Below, one piece after another: positions 16,921-27,367 of a stretch of 27,500 nucleotides of DNA (position 1 is its first letter; every line of letters begins with the position of its first letter). A program made the position numbers and the translations under genes. The notes below the pieces were generated by a model. It searched no databases and was not told where the DNA came from. It worked only from the letters and a program-made list of their open reading frames with translations. Origin of the DNA: Prorocentrum cordatum (taxonomy: Eukaryota; Sar; Dinophyceae; Prorocentrales; Prorocentraceae); assembly GCA_963575745.1 (NCBI GenBank), contig CAUYUJ010017961.1, positions 1 through 27,500 of the forward strand, in the 5' to 3' direction.

Positions 16921-19011
16921 GGCGGCGGCGGCACCTGCAGGCGGGGCGGCGGCTGCTGCTGCTGCCAGAGGGCCGACGAAGGGCTTGCAGAGGAAGCAGA
17001 ACTCGCACTGGAGCCGGACCTTCGCCATGGCCGCGCCGCAGGCGGGTCCCGCGCCGGGGGTGGAGGAGCCGTTCGCGTTGAGCTCCTCCAGGGCCTCCTG
17101 GAAGAGGTCGCAGCACGGCTTGTTGCACTCTTCCAGGCCTTCGACCTCCATGCATTCGAGCTGACAGCCGTGGCCCTCGTACTTGCACGCCTCGTCCCCA
17201 GCGGAGCAACTCGGCACTTGCTCTGACGTGGGGGGGCATTGCATCAGCTCCCTGAGGGGACCCTGGGCAAATGCTTCTGAGCTGTCGCACATGCTATACG
17301 GAGAGAAACAGTTATTGCAGTCGCTGGGCCAATGCACCGGGGATGCACCGAAGCTCGATATGAAGCCGAAGGTGCCCCCAGCCAAAGCGCCATCGCCGGC
17401 CGCTATAGTGGTGGGCTGCTGTGTAGCACCTGTTATGGCGCTCGCCTTCCACGGCCCCTGCAAGGAGAGGTTTGTGGGCGCGACCGGTTGCAGATCATGA
17501 CCCGATGCCATCATCGGAAAGGCAAGAGTTCCCGCAGGGAAAGAGCTGGTCAGCTGAACGACCTTGAACTCTGCCAGGTTTTCGGGAGGTGTTGATATCC
17601 CAGAGAAGTCGATGGTTTCACATTGCACACTGTTTCCATCAAAGCTGAGACACCGGGACAGCACGCATACGCTGACGGCCAAAGGGCAAGGTGTGCCGGA
17701 TATGTAAGCCTTCCCGCTGAACGTTCGCAACAAGTAAGTCACCTTGCTCTCTTTCGACGCGGCGCGAGTCACGTGCGCAGAGACCGAACAGGATGCCACC
17801 CCATCGGCTGTCTGGATCGTGCTGTTCCAAATGCCGACGCCAGGAGACTTCAGCCGCAGACACTTACCAGCGAAACCAGCCGAATCCACCAACTCGGCCA
17901 CCTTTGGATTCGTGTATGACGCAGCAGGCCCAAAAAGTTCAGCAGGCGAGGTCTCCCCCATGCCGTCCACGAACATCCTCAGGAATGGCTCCACCACAAT
18001 GCCCAGGCAATCCTCAACGTCGGCCACCTTGGGCCACAATGCAGACTGCAGGTTCTCAGTGCTGGCGTCGACGCTTTCTGGGACGCGTCGACCTCGCGAA
18101 GCGCCAAGGGGTGGAGAAATCATGTCGCCGATGAGGAGGTCGTTGCAATCTGCTGACGAATCGTGTGGTGGGCTAATGCCAAGGATGAGTGGGACACACC
18201 CCGGCCTGAAACTCACATTCAAGATGTCCCCATTGGAGTAGAGCCCCGAGCCAGACGAAGCCAGTGAGGTGGAAGCACCAATAACGTTGAAGCCATACGA
18301 GAAAGACACACCTGCCATGAAATTTGCCATGGTCTGTAGCGCATCGCCATCGTCCCACGTATTGGAAAAGACGATATCGGTGATGCCCTGATTGGCGTAG
18401 GACGTTAGCAGATCCCGGTTGGTTAAGTCGAAGCAAATTACTACACCGAATTTGACACCAAACGCTTCGAATACCCCAGTGGCGTTAAAATACTCACTGA
18501 GTTCTGGGACCGTCTGCGTAAGCCCATTCGACGTGCCTTGAAACAGCGTGTGCTTGTAATACTTGGTCACTAGAGCGCCATTCGGAGCGATGACTTCGGT
18601 CGCGTCGAAGTAGTACGAAGGTCGAATCCCACCTTCTGGCGTTTGCGTCTGCCAACAAAGACCTGGCGCCACATAATTGCACGGCTGAACATCGTTGCTC
18701 TGAAAAACCAGATATATGTTGTATGTCCTCCCAATGCACGCCAGACGGCTAACTGTCCCCAGATCATCTGGGTCACACAGATTCTTGTCTGGATCGGGAT
18801 ACGGCCACTCCGCGTCGTCGGGGCCATTCTCGGGAAAGACTAGAATTTGAACACCATTCGCGGAAGCACGCTGGGCGTAGTCCTCAACAACTGACACGCC
18901 ATAATCTTGAAAAACCTGGGCGACTGCAGCCTTGTACGTGATTTCACCTGCTGCGGTCGCGACGGCCATCGCTCCCGCAAGGGCGACCGCTGCACACGCC
19001 AACGATGGCAT
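16861..19011 (-). CDS. Biotinidase/vanin-like secreted amidohydrolase, copy B
   Basis: This is a 716-codon open frame from an ATG at 19011. Residues 1-22 are a signal peptide (hydrophobic, ends ATAAG). Residues about 25-270 form a carbon-nitrogen hydrolase domain with the vanin/biotinidase form of the triad: Glu61 in FPENG, Lys153 in YYKHTLF and Cys193 in VVICFDL. The family cleaves amides of vitamins (biotinidase: biocytin; vanins: pantetheine) outside the cell or at the surface; which substrate applies here is unknown. Sequons at Asn176 and Asn265 fit a secretory protein. Residues about 592-675 hold 12 cysteines, then an Ala/Pro stretch. Native sequence ends near Tyr698; the last 18 residues come from the 178-bp insertion, and splicing would instead add the anchor encoded at 16548-16758. 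There is no other intron, and an SL relic lies 57 nt upstream, fitting a processed retrogene. Substitutions between copies are about half silent, so constraint is weak to moderate. Confidence 0.9.
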   Translation of the reverse strand: MPSLACAAVALAGAMAVATAAGEITYKAAVAQVFQDYGVSVVEDYAQRASANGVQILVFPENGPDDAEWPYPDPDKNLCDPDDLGTVSRLACIGRTYNIYLVFQSNDVQPCNYVAPGLCWQTQTPEGGIRPSYYFDATEVIAPNGALVTKYYKHTLFQGTSNGLTQTVPELSEYFNATGVFEAFGVKFGVVICFDLTNRDLLTSYANQGITDIVFSNTWDDGDALQTMANFMAGVSFSYGFNVIGASTSLASSGSGLYSNGDILNVSFRPGCVPLILGISPPHDSSADCNDLLIGDMISPPLGASRGRRVPESVDASTENLQSALWPKVADVEDCLGIVVEPFLRMFVDGMGETSPAELFGPAASYTNPKVAELVDSAGFAGKCLRLKSPGVGIWNSTIQTADGVASCSVSAHVTRAASKESKVTYLLRTFSGKAYISGTPCPLAVSVCVLSRCLSFDGNSVQCETIDFSGISTPPENLAEFKVVQLTSSFPAGTLAFPMMASGHDLQPVAPTNLSLQGPWKASAITGATQQPTTIAAGDGALAGGTFGFISSFGASPVHWPSDCNNCFSPYSMCDSSEAFAQGPLRELMQCPPTSEQVPSCSAGDEACKYEGHGCQLECMEVEGLEECNKPCCDLFQEALEELNANGSSTPGAGPACGAAMAKVRLQCEFCFLCKPFVGPLAAAAAAAPPAGAAAAYRWGPEEGTLFVGEGLGVP

Positions 19012-19068
19012 CGTACAGTCGCGGTGGTTGCTTCGGCGACTTACCAGTAGTGGGAGACATTATTGAAT

Positions 19069-19080
19069 CTTGAGCCAAAA
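19069..19080 (-). other. Spliced-leader relic in the 5' UTR of copy B
   Basis: The minus strand reads TTTTGGCTCAAG at the same 57-nt distance from the ATG as in copy A, so the relic was present before the tandem duplication. Confidence 0.75.
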
Positions 19081-19090
19081 GTCAAAAATC

Positions 19091-19625
19091 GTTCCCTGCT
19101 TATTGTTTGACTACTTTTGCATATTCCTCCTGTAGCCCGACTGAAACCTACCCCTGCTAGTCAGACTCCTGGAGAGGCGGCGGGGGCTCAGAGCGGCGAG
19201 GGGCACTGCTGTGTCTCTGCATCACCTGCCTTCGTGTGTGGCGCCCCGCGATGCGCGACGCGCGGCCATCGGGCGCTGGAGCGTGGGCGCCAGCTCCACG
19301 GATCGAGCAAAGTACCCCCCGAAACATGAGGCGGGTGTCGCCCGCCTCGGCGACGGAGCTGGACGATTCCGTATGGGAAACTAGGCCCGGCAATCCACGC
19401 GCCTCTCGGCGGTGGATAAACTTCCTCTTAGTGAACCACCCTTCAGTGAAAACGGCCTCGGACCGAAACCGACGTACCTGGACCCGCAAAAATTGGCGGC
19501 CGCGACGCCCTCGCGAATCGAAGACGGCCCATTCGCTGATCGACGCGTCGGGGTAGGAGGCCTGTCCACCCCCGAGCCTCGGTCCCCGCCTGCGCTCCCC
19601 CACGTTGAAGGGGCCCTGGGACACA
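19091..19625. other. Upstream DNA of copy B, no gene recognised
   Basis: Partner of 13005-13538. The collinearity with unit A breaks at GGGACACAC (about 19618-19626), where the satellite array begins. Confidence 0.5.
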
Positions 19626-19629
19626 CAAA

Positions 19630-22600
19630 CAAGTGGCACGTGTGCCATGGCTCTTGCACGAAAAGGAAGGGGGAAGGTCGGAGGGGTGTGCCGTGCCGAC
19701 ATAAAAAGAGGTCGCGGCGGAGGGGCGCGCTGGCTTGTGAGTGGGTAGGTGGGTGGGTGGGGGGGGCATAATCAAGGGGTCGGGGCGGAGGGGCGCGCTG
19801 GCTGGTAGGTGGGGGGGATGCGGAGGGGGCGTGCGGGGCGCGCGGGGAGAGAGTGGGGGCTGTGCCGAAATAAAGGGGTCGCGGGGAGGAGGGGGCGCGC
19901 TGGCTGATGGGCGGGGGGGATGCGGAGGGGGGTTCGTGGCGAAATAAAAGGGTCGGGGCGGAGGGGAGCGCTGGCTGGTGGGCGGGGGGATGCGGAGGGG
20001 GTGTGCCGTGGCGAAATAAAACGGGCGGGGCGGAGGGGTGTGCCGTGCCGGAATAACGGAGTCCGGGCGGACGGGCGCGCTGGCTGGTGGGTGCGGGGAT
20101 GCGGAGGGGGTGTGCCGCTCCGAAATAAAAGGGGTCGGGGTGGAGGGGTGTGCCGTGCCGAAATGAAGGATCGGGGCGGAGGGGGCGCGCGGTGGGTGGG
20201 GGGCTTGCCGAAGTAAAAGGGTCGGGGCGGAGGGGGTGCGCTGGCTGGTGGGTGGGGGGATGCAGGGGCGGTGCCGTGCCGAAATACACGGGTCGGGGCG
20301 GATGCGCGCGCTGGCTGGCGGGCGGGGTGGGGATGCGGAGGGGGTGTACCGTGCCGAAATAAAAAAGTCGGGGCAGAGAGGTGTGCCGTGCCGAATTAAA
20401 GGTGTCGGGGCGGAGGGCGCGCTGGCTGGTGGGTGGGGGGTGTGCCGTGCCGAAATAAAAAAGATGTCGCGGGGGAGGGGTGTGCCGCCGACATAAAAAA
20501 GAGGTCGCGGCGGAGGGAGCGCGCGGGGGGGTTGGCGTGCCCGAAATAAAGGGGTCGGGCGGAGGGGCGCTGGCTGGTGGGTGGGGGGTGGGGGGGGGGC
20601 GGAGGGGTGTGCCGTGCCGATGCGAAGGCTTCGGGTGGCGCCGAGCGAAATAAGAGAGGTCCGGCGAGGGGCGCGCGGCTGTGTGTGGGGGGATGCGGAC
20701 CGGTGTGCCGCGCCGAAGAAACGGATCGGGCGGAGGGAGTCCGCGCCGAATAAAAGAGGTCGGGGCGGAGGGGCGCGCTGGCTGGTGGGCCACCTTGGTG
20801 GTTGGGGGGATGCGGAGGGGGTGTGCTGTGCCGAAATAAAGGGGTCGGGGCGGAGGGGCGCGCTGGCTGGTGGATGGAGGGGATGCGTAAAGGGTGTGCC
20901 GTGCCGAAATAAAAGGGGTCGTGCGGAGGGGCGCGCCGTGCCGAAATAAATGGGGGGCGGAGGGGCGCGCTGGCTTGTGGGTGGAGGGGGATGCAGACGG
21001 GGTGTGCCGTGCGAAATAAACGGTGTCGGGGCGGAGGGGTGTGCCGTGCCGAAATAAAAGGGGTCAGGGCGGAGGGGCGCGCTGGCTGGTGGAATGCGTG
21101 GGTGAAGGAGGGGGTGTCGTGCCGAAATAAAGTGGTCGGAGCTCTAGACACCCTGCGCAAGATAATAGAGTGGTCGGAGCTCTAAACACCCCATACAAAA
21201 GAATTAAGGAGTCGGGTCGAAGGGGCGTGCCGTGCCGAAATGAAGGGGGTCGGGGCGGAGGGGCGCGCTGGCTTGTGAGTGGGTGGGTGGGTGTGGGGGT
21301 GGGCGTAATAAAGGGGTCGGGGCGGGGGGGCGCGCTGGCTGGTGGGCGGGGGGGGTGCGGAGGGGGCGCGCGGGGCGCGCGGGGAGGGAGTGGGGGCAGT
21401 GCCGAAAGAAAGGGGTCGCGGGGCGGAGGGGGCGCGCTGGCTCGTAAGTGGGGGATGCGGGGGATGGGGGAGGAGGGCGCCGTGCCGAAATGAAACTGTC
21501 GGGGAGGAGGGGCGCGCTGGCTGGTGGGTGGGGGGATGCATAGGGAGTGTGCCGTGCCGAAATAAAGGAATCGGTGCGGAGGGGTGTGCCGTGCCGAAAT
21601 AAGGTGTCGGGCAGGGGCGCACGGCTGCGTGGTGGGGGGATGCAGAGGCGGGTGCCGTGCCGAAAGGGGTCGGGCGGAGGGGTGGTGCCCGGCCGAATAA
21701 ATGGAGCGGGGCGGGGGGGCGCTGGGCTGTGGGTGGGGGTGTGCGGAAGGGGTGTGCCGTGCCGAATAAAGGAGTCGGGGGAGGGGTGTGTCGCGCCGAA
21801 ATAAATGGATCGGGTCGGAGGGCGTTGGCTGGTGGTGGGGGGGATTCGGAGGGTGTGCCGTGCCGAAATAAAAGGCGTCGGGGCGGAGGGGTGCGCCGCG
21901 CCGAAACAAAAGGCGTCGGGCCGAAGGTGTCGGGGCGGGGGGGGCGGGGGGCGTGCCGAAATGTAAAGGTCGGGGCGGAGGGGGTGCGCTGGCTGGTGGG
22001 CGGGGGGGTGCGGGGGAGGGGGAGCGCGTGCCGAAATAAAGTGGTCGGCGCGGGGGGGCGCGCTGGCTGGTGGGTGGGGGGTGCGGAATCGTGGTGGAGG
22101 GGTGTGCCGTGCCGGAATAACGGAGTCCGGGCAGAGGGGCACGCTGGCTGGCGGCGGGGGGGGCTGCGGAGGGGTGTGCCGTGCCGAAATAAAGGGGTCG
22201 GGTCGGAGGGGCGCGCTGGCTGTTGGGTGGGGGGATGCGGAGGCGGTGTGCCGTGCCGAAAATAAAGGACCGGGGCGGAGGGGTGTGCCGTGCCGAAATA
22301 AGGGGTCGGGGCGGAGGGGCGCGCTGGCTGTGGGGGGGGGGTGGGAGGGGGCGTGCTGGCCGAAATGAAAGGGTCGGGCGGAGGGGGTGCCGTGCCGAAA
22401 TAAAAAGCTGGGTCGGGGCGGAGGGGTGTCCGAAAAGGTTCCGGGGCGGAGGGGTGTCCGAAATAAAGGAGTCGGGGCGGAGGAGCGCGCTGGCTGGTGG
22501 GTGGGGTGGGGGGAGGCGAAGGGGTGCGGGGTGGAGGGCTGGAGGGGGGCGCTGGCTGGTGGAGTGTGTGGACGATGGAGGTGGTGCCGTGCCGAAATAA

Positions 22601-23956
22601 AGGGGTCTGAGCTCTAGACACCCTGTGCAAGATAATAAAGGGGTCGGGATGAAGGGGCGCGCTGGCTGGTGGGTGGGGTGGGGGGGGGCGTAGGGGGGGT
22701 GCCGTGTGAAATGAGGGTCGGGCGAGGGGTGTGCCGTGCCGATATGAAACTGTCGGGAAGGGCGCGCTGGCTGGTGGGTGGGGCGGGGGGGGGCCGTAGG
22801 GGGTGTGCCGTGCCGAAATAAAGCGGTCGGGGGGAAGGGGTGGCTGGGGGGGCGGAAGGGGGTGTGCCGTGCCGAATAAAAGATCCGGGCGGAGGGTGCG
22901 CCGTGCCGAAATAAACGGGTCGGGGCGGAGGGGTCGGCTGGTGGGTGGGGTGGCTGGTGGCGAAGGGGTGTGGCCGTGCCGAATAAAGGGGTCGGCTGAG
23001 GGGTGTGCGTGCCTAATTGGGGCGGCTGAGGGGCGCGCTGGCGGTGGGTGGGGGGTGGAGGGGGTCGGCCGAATAAAGGTGCCTAAAAGAAGTCGGGGGG
23101 GGGGGCGCGCTGGCTGGTGGGTGGGGGGATGCGGAGGGGGTGTGCCGTGCCGAAATAAAAGGGTCGGGGCGGAGGGGTGTGCCGTGCCGAAATAGGGGGT
23201 CGGGGCGGAGGGGCGCGCTGGCTGGTGGGTGGGGGGATGGCGGAGGGGGTGTGCCGTGCCGAAATAAAGGGGTCGGAGGGGCAGGGGCGCACTGGCTGCC
23301 CGTGCCGAAATAAAGGGGTCGGGGCGGAGGGGTGTGCCGTGCCGAAATAGAGGGGTCGGGGCGGAGGGGCGCGCTGGCTGGTGGGTGGGGTGAGGCGGAG
23401 GGGGTGTGCCGTGCCGAAATAAAGGGGTCGGGGTGGAGGGGTGTGCCGTGCCGAAATAAAAGGGTCGGGCGGAGGGGCGAGCTGGCTGGTGGGGCGGGGG
23501 AGGCGGAGGGGGTGTGCCGTGCCGAATGAGGGGTCGGGGCGGAGGGGTGTGCCGTGCCGAAATAAAAAGGGTCGGGGCTGAGAGACGCACTGGCTGGTGG
23601 GTGAGGGGGTGGGGGGGGGGCGTAGGGGGGGGGGGGGGTGCCGAAACAAAAGGGTCGGGGCGGAGAGTGGGCCGTGGCGAAATAAACGGGGACGGGGCGG
23701 AGGGGCGCGCTGGTTGGTGGGTGGGGGGAGGCGGAGGGGGTGTGCCGTGCTCAAATAAAAGGGTCGGGGCGGAGGGGTGTGCCGTGCCGAAATAAAGGGG
23801 TCGGGGCGGAGGGGCGCACTGGCTGGTGGGTGCTGGTGGGTGGGTGGATGCGGGAGGGGGGGTGGAGGGTCGCGCTGGCTGGTGGAATGTGTAGGTGATG
23901 AGGGGTGTGCCGAGCCGAAATAAAGTCGGCGGAGCTCTAGACACTCTGTGCAAGAG
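19630..23956 (+). repeat. 4.3-kb G-rich satellite array with higher-order structure, inserted in unit B
   Basis: Two subunits alternate: a short one of about 37 bp (GGGGCGGAGGGGTGTGCCGT followed by GCCGAAATAAAGGGGTC) and a long one of about 72 bp that adds CGCGCTGGCTGGTGGGTGG plus GGGGATGCGGAGGGG. The marker GAGCTCTAGACACYCTGYGC ends blocks at 21139, 22609 and 23932, giving higher-order units of about 1.5, 1.47 and 1.32 kb. The first two also share the same order of unusual subunits. CTCTTGCAC at 19651 and GTGCAAGAG at 23948 are inverted at the two edges. Long minus-strand frames (up to about 990 codons, Pro/His/Arg-rich) exist only because the unit lacks stops; no gene is called. Confidence 0.92.
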
Positions 23957-24850
23957 AATAAATACACACAAATAAGAATATCCCCCATAATTTCCCATAT
24001 GTTCTGGGTTTTTGCCTTCCCCCCCCCCTTCCCATGTTTTCCCATATTTTCTGTGGAATCGCCGATTCGTTGTGTCTGTGTGTGTGTTCTTTCCCTCTTG
24101 ACACGTATTTCCTCGCGCCCTCGCGCGCCCTCGCGCCGCCCCCACCCCGGAGAGAAGGGCGGCCGCCCTGGCCCAGGCCTCGACGCGCGGAGCGCGGTTG
24201 CCTCCGCGCCCCCCGCGGGCGACCTGCGGCGAGCGCGCGAGCAGTCCTCTGCAGGCGAGAGATCCGCAGGCCCTGTGGCTTCACTGGGATTCCTGGGATG
24301 TCTGGGATGCAGATCCACGACACCTGCCCAGAGCTGGGTAGTCGAAGCCAATCTGGCGCCAATCTGGCAGGCCCAGTCTGGCAAACGGGGGCAATCTGGC
24401 GAGGGAGCCAACGCGAATCCAGTCTGGCGACTAACCCAAATCATCCAGTTTGGCCGGGCCAGATTGGCCCGTGGGGCCCGATCCAATCTGACAGTCTGGC
24501 CTTCGACTACCCAGCAGAGGGGGGCGTCCCAAGAGGGTGGTGTGCTAGTCGTGGCCCAGGGGTGGACCCCCAAGGTTTTTTTGCTCCAGGGGTGGACCTG
24601 AGTGGTGCTTTGGCGATTTCGTGGGCTTTTTTTGTTGTTTCGATGTCGTTGTGCAGCGAAGGCAAATTCGACACAAAACGAGAGAAAACGAGAGCAAAAC
24701 GAAAACGAAAAGCACTGTTTAGGTCCAGTCCTGTCATGGCCAGCGGCATGTGCGCAGCCCAGGGGGAAGCCAGAGACGTCTTGAAACAAGAAGGGGCGCC
24801 ATGAGATCTGGGGAGATATCATGGCCCCCGCCATGACATCCACCCCCCCC
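23957..24850 (+). repeat. Unit B partner of the identical 894-bp block
   Basis: It is the same as 13545-14438 at an offset of 10412, with no differences found. It directly adjoins the end of the satellite array and contains the second copy of the 183-bp inverted-end segment (24333-24515). Confidence 0.8.
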
Positions 24851-25018
24851 CGGTCATCACCCCCCTCTGTGCCGCCCCCGAGCATCCTGAAGGCCCGCGG
24901 TCCCCGAGAGCCGGGAACATGCAGGCCCCGCCAAAATGCTTGAGCAGAGGAGAGGCTACGAAGGGCATTCTGTAGTACGCCGAACCGTTCACACTGTCGT
25001 TAGAGTGCCCGCACAGCC

Positions 25019-25282
25019 ATGGCGTTCTCGCCAGTTCGGTCTTCCGACGCTCCAAGACGTCCAAAGAAGCCCCGAAAATCGCTCAAGACGGCTCAAGGGG
25101 CCCCAAAGAGGGCCCCAAGACGGCCCAAAAGGCCTCCACGACGCCCCAAGACGGCCCCAAGACAGCCCCAAGAGGCGCCGTACGCCTCAAAAGGGACCCT
25201 GAGACCGCCAGCAGGCCCCCCAGAGGCCCCCAAAAAGGCACCCAAGAGGCAGCCAAGAAGAGGCCCGAAAGAGGCCCCATGA
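25019..25282 (+). CDS. Possible small basic protein (unit B), doubtful
   Basis: Partner of 14607-14870 with the same start, stop and length. It starts MAFSPVRSSDAPRRPKKPRK, with Lys replacing Arg at four sites. The same reservations apply: repetitive DNA with several frames open. Confidence 0.2.
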   Translation: MAFSPVRSSDAPRRPKKPRKSLKTAQGAPKRAPRRPKRPPRRPKTAPRQPQEAPYASKGTLRPPAGPPEAPKKAPKRQPRRGPKEAP

Positions 25283-25662
25283 GGCCCCATAACGGATCCC
25301 GAGAGGCCTCGCAAGTGCGTCCGAGAGACCCACGAAAGGCCCCGCAGAGACCAGAACAGGCAGTCCTGAGGACACTGACCCACAACCCAAGGCACGGTGG
25401 CGTGTTGGGCAGAAGGCCATCAGGATACAGCACGAGTCTCAACACCTCACAAGAGAACAATGTGGATACCACATGCCCTCCCTGGCAGCAGTGCAAGAGC
25501 CAAGGGTTTCGGTCTTGCCGCTGGACAAAGAATCACCACGAACAGACATACCCATCATACCCAAAGACTGGTGCGCTGTCTTGCAAACGATCTCGCTGGC
25601 GTGATGACCCGCATGCGGTGATCCACCCTCACGGCGCGCGAGGATCACATCTCCGCTGCAAG

Positions 25663-25868
25663 CTCACCAAGGAGGCGGGGTGCAGAAACGAATGACGAAT
25701 TATTATAACATATTTTTTGAATTTGAATGTTTTTGGAACGCGTCGAATGCGAAGGGCTTTCGTGCGTGACCAGCATCGCCTGTGCTGCGGTCTCCGCACT
25801 GCGCCACGCATATCTCACAAAAAGACAACGCGCGAAAATCAAACAGCCTGCCGCTTGCTTGCTGCAAG
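25663..25868. mobile_element. 206-bp insertion with 8-bp target duplication, unit B only
   Basis: GCTGCAAG is present once in unit A (15233-15240) and on both sides of the insert in B (25655-25662 and 25861-25868). An AT-rich part (25697-25738) sits next to the left end. I see no convincing terminal inverted repeats and no poly-A tail, so the class is unclear; 8-bp duplications are typical of hAT-type elements. Confidence 0.65.
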
Positions 25869-26044
25869 CAGGCAGCAGGCACAGCAGGGCATCTGGCCCG
25901 AGAGGCCGCCCACACGGTCAGGCCGCGCCCCGCGCTCCGCACCCCGGGGGTGGCCAAACGCCAGAGACGTTCCAAAGATGCGTCCAGAGGCCCCCGAGAC
26001 GCCCACAAAGGGAGGGAACGGGCACTGAACATCAAGGAAGGCTA

Positions 26045-26225
26045 CTCCAGATTTCGTAATAAAGGGAGGGGGGTCTCATTTCGGGGGGGGTCTCTTCCAG
26101 GCCATCTTGGAGGGCCTGGGGGGGTCTGGGGAAGACGTTTTGGAGGGTTCTCCCACGGGGGGGGGTCTGAAATGGCTTGTCTTGGAGGGTCCAGACCCCC
26201 TCCCTTTTTATTACGAAATCTGGAG
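26045..26225. mobile_element. 181-bp TA-flanked MITE with ~30-bp inverted ends, unit B only
   Basis: Inverted ends CTCCAGATTTCGTAATAAA, then GGGAGGGGG and TCT, match over about 30 bp apart from small length differences in the A and G runs. TA is duplicated (26043-26044 and 26226-26227). The empty site in unit A is the single TA at 15417-15418. The interior is G-rich with no ORF. TA target and a CTCC end fit a Stowaway-like (Tc1/mariner) element. Confidence 0.88.
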
Positions 26226-26298
26226 TATCGGCATCGCCTATCGCATTGAAGACACACAGGTCGCAGGCACTGCGTCACCAGTGATGGTCTGGCTGCCC

Positions 26299-26715
26299 GA
26301 GCTTCACTGCCCATGGCCAGGCAAGAGTCGATAGAGCGAGCCTCAGGACATAGTAAAGAATTCGGATTACTCAACATGGCCTCGGGAGCCGATCCGGCGA
26401 TATGTCTGATGTCATCACCGGCGTATGAGCTGGCAATTACGAGACGACCCACACAAAGAAACACTGACTACCAGCGAGCACCGTGAAACCGACATGCTAC
26501 CCCTTGACCGCTGGCAGCTTTCGAGGCTATGCGAATAAGTATGGCGCAAATGGGCAAATAAGCACCCTGAACCTCAGGACATGGTAAGAAATTACAAGTC
26601 TTCGGCACTGCTGCAGGAAGGAGCAGATGCTGCAATTAAACAGATGCCATCACCGGCACAGGTATCACAATATACAAGACGAGTCTCAACACCTTACAAG
26701 GGAATCAGCCAGTCC
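26299..26715 (+). repeat. Degenerate ~235-bp direct repeat, no gene
   Basis: CCTCAGGACATRGTAA recurs at 26341 and 26573, and ATGYCATCACCGGC at about 26409 and 26645. The intervening sequence is barely alignable. Confidence 0.5.
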
Positions 26716-26862
26716 CCATGTGGGGCCATCAGGCATCGCGGCGTAGGCTTGCTGCTTCCTGCTCAAGTTCCACTTTCAAGTCTCCCATGTTATAGTCTCA
26801 CTTTCTACCTCCTACTGTAAATTGCAAAGATCCGCGCGAGGGGGGGGGGGGGCCAAAAGAAT
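26716..26862 (+). repeat. Element related to the left part of the 814-bp insertion
   Basis: TGTGGGGCCATCAGG, GGCGTAGGC, TACTGTAAAT and CGCGCGAGGGGGGGG followed by GGCCAAA occur in the same order as TGTGGGGCCACCAGG, TGTAGGCGC, TACTGTAACT and CGCGCGAGGGGGGGGG/GGCCCAAA at 11552-11720. They appear to be members of one dispersed repeat. Confidence 0.55.
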
Positions 26863-26929
26863 CTAACTGCCTTCCACTGTGGTGGTCTCAGAATTCCTGC
26901 GAGGGCTGAGGGACACAAAACTATACAAA

Positions 26930-27317
26930 AGATTCGCGCCCCCGAAGCCATACAGATTGCAAATTACACGATGTTCGCATGCCCGAAGCTGGAAGCCCTT
27001 TTTAAGAATACGCAATGTTCGCGTCCCCGAAGCCATAATCATGATACATTGCGTTATGCTTGCGTCCCCGATGGCAAAAACCGTTGTGAAAATATGCGAG
27101 ATTGCACGGTAGATGCGCCCCCGAAACCATAACCCCTCGCAAAAGTTACACAACACATGCGTCCCCGAAGCCATAAACGCAAGCAAAGTATGCTATAATC
27201 GCGCCCTCGAGGCCACAGTCCCGAACAAATTACGCAAACTCGAGTCCCCGAAGCCATAAACCGTTGCAGGATACGCTACATTCGCGCCCCCTAGGTAACA
27301 AGCTTTGCAACGTTTTC

Positions 27318-27367
<50 letters not shown>

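Larger units (their letters stand above)
15494..26298 (+). repeat. Tandem segmental duplication, unit B
   Basis: Unit B is 10.8 kb against 6.5 kb for unit A. The difference is accounted for by insertions at 15840-15971, 16336-16547, 16743-16920, about 19630-23956, 25663-25868 and 26045-26225, minus the two insertions private to A. B also has 21 extra bp near 15587 containing GCTGGCCAGC. Confidence 0.9.

Noticed and set aside
19381-24885. Long minus-strand Pro/His/Arg-rich frames (up to ~990 codons) over the G-rich array
   Set aside because: The repeat unit lacks stops in most minus frames, several overlapping frames are equally open, and they run into unrelated flanks. Length alone is no evidence here.
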